Assembly (NCBI GenBank): GCA_017456805.1
Contig: JAFTIQ010000022.1
Location: 67,930-131,929 of the forward strand
Reading direction: 5' to 3'
DNA length: 64,000 nucleotides
DNA from: Lentisphaeria bacterium
GTDB taxonomy: Bacteria; Verrucomicrobiota; Lentisphaeria; Victivallales; UBA1829
Shown here: positions 61,116 through 64,000 of the stretch, piece after piece
Position numbering within the stretch: position 1 is the stretch's first letter
How the letters are laid out: the number at the start of each line of letters is the position of its first letter
Notes under the pieces: generated by a model
Database searches by the model: none
The model's input: the letters and a program-made list of their open reading frames with translations, nothing else
What the model was told of the DNA's origin: nothing
Translations under genes and position numbers: made by a program

Positions 61116-61151
61116 GTAACGCACAAAATTATATTGAAGGTTGTGTCTGTC

Positions 61152-61268
61152 ATGAAAGTCAGAGCTTCTATTAAGCGCAGGTGTGAATCCTGCCAAATCA
61201 TCAAACGTAAGGGTATCGTGCGTGTTGTCTGCGCAAAGAATCCCCGTCATAAACAAAAACAAGGTTGA
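61152..61268 (+). CDS. rpmJ: 50S ribosomal protein L36 (zinc form)
   Basis: 38 residues. [21 protein letters not shown] followed by [13 protein letters not shown] gives the classical C-x2-C...C...H zinc-binding set (C11, C14, C27, H33), so this is the zinc-bearing L36 rather than the zinc-free paralogue. It is the first gene of the operon. AAGG lies about 11 bases before the ATG. The next gene starts five bases after its stop. Confidence 0.96.
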   Translation: MKVRASIKRRCESCQIIKRKGIVRVVCAKNPRHKQKQG

Positions 61269-61273
61269 CCGTC

Positions 61274-61720
61274 ATGCCCAGAATCATCGGAGTCGATATC
61301 CCGGCGAACAAAAGAATTGAGTTCGCGATTCAGTACATCTACGGCATTGGTCCTGCCATTGCCAAGGAAATCCTCGAAAAAGCCAAGATCAATCCTGATA
61401 TCCGTGCTGCAAAGCTCACGGATGAACAGATTGCAGCGATCACTGTTCTGATCCAGAACGACTATGTGGTGGAAGGTGACCTCCGCCGCGTTCTCGCGCA
61501 GGACGTCCGTCGTCTGCAGGCTATCAACTGCTACCGCGGAATCCGCCATCGGAAGGGTCTTCCCTGCCATGGTCAGCGCACCCGTACCAATGCCCGTACC
61601 CGCAAGGGTAAGAAACTGACGGTCGGTGCAATCCGTGATAAAACGCTGCGTCGTGTTGCCGCATCTGAAGCAGATGCCAAGGCCGCCGCCGCTGCAAAAG
61701 CCCCGGCGAAGAAGAAATAA
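61274..61720 (+). CDS. rpsM: 30S ribosomal protein S13 with Ala-rich tail
   Basis: 148 residues; the family norm is about 118-125. The core is standard (GVDIPANKRIEFAIQYIYGIGPAIAKEIL, RHRKGLPCHGQRTRTNARTRKG). The C-terminal ~38 residues are extra, ending in an Ala/Lys-rich tail (AASEADAKAAAAAKAPAKKK). S13 sits at the subunit interface and contacts tRNA. I start it at the ATG at 61274 with AAGG upstream; the codon at 61265 overlaps rpmJ. Confidence 0.97.
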   Translation: MPRIIGVDIPANKRIEFAIQYIYGIGPAIAKEILEKAKINPDIRAAKLTDEQIAAITVLIQNDYVVEGDLRRVLAQDVRRLQAINCYRGIRHRKGLPCHGQRTRTNARTRKGKKLTVGAIRDKTLRRVAASEADAKAAAAAKAPAKKK

Positions 61721-61761
61721 TCTTCACCCACTGACGAATTAATTTTTGAAAGGTTTCCAGA

Positions 61762-62217
61762 ATGTCTGAGAACATTGAAGAAAAAGCAGCAGTGGCAGTT
61801 GAAGCAACACCTGCCGCAGAACCGGCGAAAGCTGCAGCTCCTGCTGAAAAACGGAAGAAAGGCGGACGTATGGTTCCCTCCGGAATCGCTTATGTCCTGG
61901 CCACATTCAACAATACAAAAGTAACTTTTACTGACCTCCATGGCAACGTTCTCTGCTGGTCTACCGGCGGAAAGAATGGTTTCAAAGGATCCCGCAAGAG
62001 CACCGCTTATGCTGCACAGGTTGTTGCAGCGGATGCAGCTAAAAAAGCGGAAGCCCTCGGCATGAGAGAAGTCGAAGTCCGGATCAAAGGCCCCGGCGCA
62101 GGTCGTGAATCTGCCGTCAAGGGTATCGCATCCGTCGGAATCGAAGTCACTGCGATCAAGGATATCACTCCTGTTCCGCATAACGGCTGCAGACCTCCGA
62201 AAAGACGCCGCATCTGA
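61762..62217 (+). CDS. rpsK: 30S ribosomal protein S11 with Ala-rich N-terminus
   Basis: 151 residues; the norm is about 129. After an N-terminal extension of about 20-35 residues rich in Ala, Glu, Pro and Lys comes the standard core ([52 protein letters not shown]) and the conserved end [14 protein letters not shown]11 lines the mRNA exit region. In most bacteria rpsD follows; here it does not. Confidence 0.97.
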   Translation: MSENIEEKAAVAVEATPAAEPAKAAAPAEKRKKGGRMVPSGIAYVLATFNNTKVTFTDLHGNVLCWSTGGKNGFKGSRKSTAYAAQVVAADAAKKAEALGMREVEVRIKGPGAGRESAVKGIASVGIEVTAIKDITPVPHNGCRPPKRRRI

Positions 62218-62221
62218 CCGG

Positions 62222-62270
62222 GTCTTCTGCTGAAGACATTTCGTTTGGCTCCCGCGCTGATCCGCGGGAG
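62222..62270 (+). promoter_or_regulatory. Two hairpins between rpsK and rpoA
   Basis: GTCTTC-TGCT-GAAGAC (62222-62237) and CTCCCGCG-CTGATC-CGCGGGAG (62249-62270) are both perfect stems, in the 91-base gap where rpsD normally sits. No T tract follows, so these look like RNA-processing, stability or regulatory elements rather than terminators. Confidence 0.55.
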
Positions 62271-62308
62271 AAATTTGAGACTAAATACTATTTTTGGAGG
62301 ATATACTT

Positions 62309-63340
62309 ATGGCTGAAAATACGCTCCCCATTCCTGAAAAATTGGAAATTGAGGAAAGTACAGCGACGGATAGATACGCGAAATTCACCGCGCAACCGTT
62401 CCAGAGCGGATTCGGACACACCATCGGAAATGCACTCCGCAGAGTGCTTCTCTCCTCATTGGAAGGTTCCGCCATTTCTGCAGTAAGAATCGAAGGATTC
62501 CCCCACGAGTTCACAACCATCCCCAACGTTGTTGAAGATGGAACAGAAATTATCGTGAACCTCAAAAAGGTTTCCCTCATTCTGAATTCTGACACAGAAA
62601 AATCCAGAACCTTTGAGATCCGCAAGAATAAAGCCGGTGTCGTTACTGCCGGAGATATTTCCACAGATGGAATTCTGACTGTTCTCAATCCTGACCAGGT
62701 CATTTGTACTCTTGACAAAGATATCGATTTCCGCGCTGAAATCGAAGTCAAAAACGGCCGCGGCTGGACCCCCGCAGAACAGAATAAGCTGGAACTCAGC
62801 AAAGAAGCTCCCATCGGTACCATTGCCATCGACAGCCTCTTCAGCCCTGTTACACATGTCCGTTATCAGGTCGAAGCAACCCGTCTGGGTGCAAAAACTG
62901 ATATGGACCGTCTGGTGCTCGAAGTTGAAACAGATGGCCGTGTGACCGCAAAGGATGCTCTCGAAAAGGCTGCCAAGATCCTCAGAGATCACCTCAATCC
63001 CTTCCTCGGAAGCGATGTGGCTCGCCCCGCAGCTCCTGCTGATCCCGATGTCATGCGCCAGTATCAGCAGTTCATCAAGCCGGTTGAGGTTCTTGACCTC
63101 TCTGTCCGCGCAATGAACTGCCTTAACAACGCTAATATCAAATTGCTCGGTGAGCTCTGCACCAAATCTGAATCCAGAATGTTGAAGTTCCGTAACTTCG
63201 GTAAGAAATCTCTGGAAGAGATCAAAGAAAAGCTCGCTGCGATGAACCTCTCTCTTGGAATGACCTTCAAGAAGGAAGTCGCTGACCTGATCAATGCAGA
63301 TGCCGAACAACTCAAAAACTCTAAGAAAGAGGAGGCTTGA
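62309..63340 (+). CDS. rpoA: RNA polymerase alpha subunit
   Basis: 343 residues. The N-terminal domain has QSGFGHTIGNALRRVLLSSLEGSAISAVRIEG, the alpha dimerisation core; the C-terminal domain has VEVLDLSVRAMNCLNNANIKLLGEL and the FGKKSLEEIKEKL helix-hairpin-helix that contacts UP elements. GGAGG lies nine bases before the ATG at 62309; the TTG at 62294 is within the Shine-Dalgarno region. The tandem hairpins upstream separate it from rpsK. Confidence 0.98.
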   Translation: MAENTLPIPEKLEIEESTATDRYAKFTAQPFQSGFGHTIGNALRRVLLSSLEGSAISAVRIEGFPHEFTTIPNVVEDGTEIIVNLKKVSLILNSDTEKSRTFEIRKNKAGVVTAGDISTDGILTVLNPDQVICTLDKDIDFRAEIEVKNGRGWTPAEQNKLELSKEAPIGTIAIDSLFSPVTHVRYQVEATRLGAKTDMDRLVLEVETDGRVTAKDALEKAAKILRDHLNPFLGSDVARPAAPADPDVMRQYQQFIKPVEVLDLSVRAMNCLNNANIKLLGELCTKSESRMLKFRNFGKKSLEEIKEKLAAMNLSLGMTFKKEVADLINADAEQLKNSKKEEA

Positions 63341-63345
63341 CACTC

Positions 63346-63765
63346 ATGCGTCACCTGAAACATACAGCTAAGCTCGGCCGTAACTGCGGTCACAGAAAAG
63401 CTTTGCTCGTCAACCTTGCCTGCTCCATCCTCGAACATGAACAGGTCAAGACCACAGTTCCCAGAGCAAAAGAAGTCCGCATTCTCGTGGATAAGCTCAT
63501 CACCCTCGGCAAGGCTGGAACTCCCCATGCCCGCCGCCTCGCTGCAGCTAAAATGAAGATCAATACCGAAGCCGGTAAACTTCAGACCAAGAAGATGGTT
63601 CTCGATAAACTCTTCTCTGATCTCGCTCAGCGTTATGCAACCCGTAACGGCGGATACACCCGTATCATCCGTATCGGTCATCGTATCGGTGATGCTGCTG
63701 AAGCTTGTCTGATCCAGCTCGTTGAAGAAGCTGCTCCCAAAGCAGAAGAAGCAAAAGCTGAATAA
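63346..63765 (+). CDS. rplQ: 50S ribosomal protein L17
   Basis: 139 residues from the ATG at 63346 (GGAGG ten bases upstream). MRHLKHTAKLGRNCGHRKALLVNLACSIL and VDKLITLGKAG, RNGGYTRIIRIGHRIGDAAE are characteristic. It ends in an acidic, Ala-rich tail (VEEAAPKAEEAKAE), the third such tail in this operon. Five bases after rpoA; a strong terminator follows. Confidence 0.97.
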   Translation: MRHLKHTAKLGRNCGHRKALLVNLACSILEHEQVKTTVPRAKEVRILVDKLITLGKAGTPHARRLAAAKMKINTEAGKLQTKKMVLDKLFSDLAQRYATRNGGYTRIIRIGHRIGDAAEACLIQLVEEAAPKAEEAKAE

Positions 63766-63784
63766 GATTTTTTCTGAATCTTTA

Positions 63785-63817
63785 ACGGCATGGTAGAAAT
63801 ACCGTGCCGTTTTTTTT
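63785..63817 (+). terminator. Rho-independent terminator of the alpha operon
   Basis: ACGGCATGGT (63785-63794) pairs with ACCGTGCCGT (63801-63810), one G-T wobble, loop of six, followed by seven T. Confidence 0.9.
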
Positions 63818-63874
63818 GCTTCCATTCAAAAGAAAAAAACTATTTTTTTTGTATTTATTTGATAATTGAAAATT

Positions 63875-63970
63875 TAAACGCACAATTCATGGAAACAGGT
63901 TAAGATATTGTGCGTTTAGTGTTACAGTGGATTTTTTTAATCTCTTTCAGAGGTGAATTTGTGCGTTTAG
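63875..63970 (+). repeat. Three copies of a GTGCGTTTA motif
   Basis: TAAACGCACAAT (63875-63886) and ATTGTGCGTTTA (63907-63918) are perfect inverted copies; GTGCGTTTAG recurs directly at 63961-63970. The last 235 bases of the window otherwise contain the terminator above and AT-rich sequence, and I see no gene in them. Confidence 0.65.
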
Positions 63971-64000
63971 TTCTGCAATTCGTGCATTAACTATTGCAAA

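Noticed and set aside
1..64000. tRNA genes, CRISPR arrays, IS elements and prophage
   Set aside because: No cloverleaf-like segment with CCA-end features, no regularly spaced repeats, no transposase or integrase motif, and no phage structural genes were seen.

Overview
The window reads as a densely packed chromosomal segment of a Gram-negative anaerobe. LPS and outer-membrane genes (kdsB, an LpxL/HtrB-type acyltransferase, an RND pump), a reverse rubrerythrin with a PerR-type regulator, and a LacI-controlled cluster of very large secreted carbohydrate-active proteins together suggest a PVC-superphylum, Lentisphaerota/Victivallales-like gut or sediment bacterium. This assignment is an inference from gene content, not from a marker-gene tree. 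No tRNA, rRNA, IS element, prophage or CRISPR array was seen.

Region by region. 1-11.4 kb (minus strand): panD and tatD, then yihY-recC-recB-recD, a complete RecBCD set. 11.6-12.7 kb: reverse rubrerythrin and a PerR-like repressor behind a palindrome-rich promoter. 12.9-16.9 kb: HDOD protein, kdsB, rdgB and two secreted proteins of unknown function. 16.9-22.5 kb (minus): manA-argS-lpxL-MFS-XRE/cupin regulator. 22.8-30.2 kb (plus): mcsA, a McsB-family protein that lacks key catalytic residues, a membrane histidine kinase, then an M29 aminopeptidase, plsY-gpsA and a rhomboid protease. 30.3-42.2 kb: lacI plus five carbohydrate-related genes. 42.3-47.1 kb: marR and an RND efflux pair. 47.4-55.4 kb: lipoprotein, yicC, cysE, yggS, NAD(P)HX repair enzyme, nudC, a short alaS and a STAS protein. 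55.7-58.3 kb (minus): GH20 hexosaminidase and a Sel1-repeat protein. 58.7-60.9 kb: rplM-rpsI-argC and a small protein. 61.2-63.8 kb: rpmJ-rpsM-rpsK-rpoA-rplQ, an alpha operon lacking rpsD.

Genes are commonly coupled through ATGA/TTGA overlaps. Eleven upstream regions carry a TATATT -10 box, ten of them behind a recognisable -35 (TTGAAA or a variant) at 16-17 bp, which gives a consistent sigma-70-type promoter for this genome. Several annotated starts were chosen from Shine-Dalgarno spacing and these promoters.

The points most worth following up are: the McsB homologue with Gly/Ser/Cys substitutions at active-site positions but a mostly kept phospho-arginine-binding motif, coupled to a histidine kinase; the 596-residue AlaRS that ends after the editing domain; the paired hairpins at the place where rpsD is missing; the structured ribosomal-protein leaders; and the carbohydrate cluster, whose large enzymes I cannot place in a named family.
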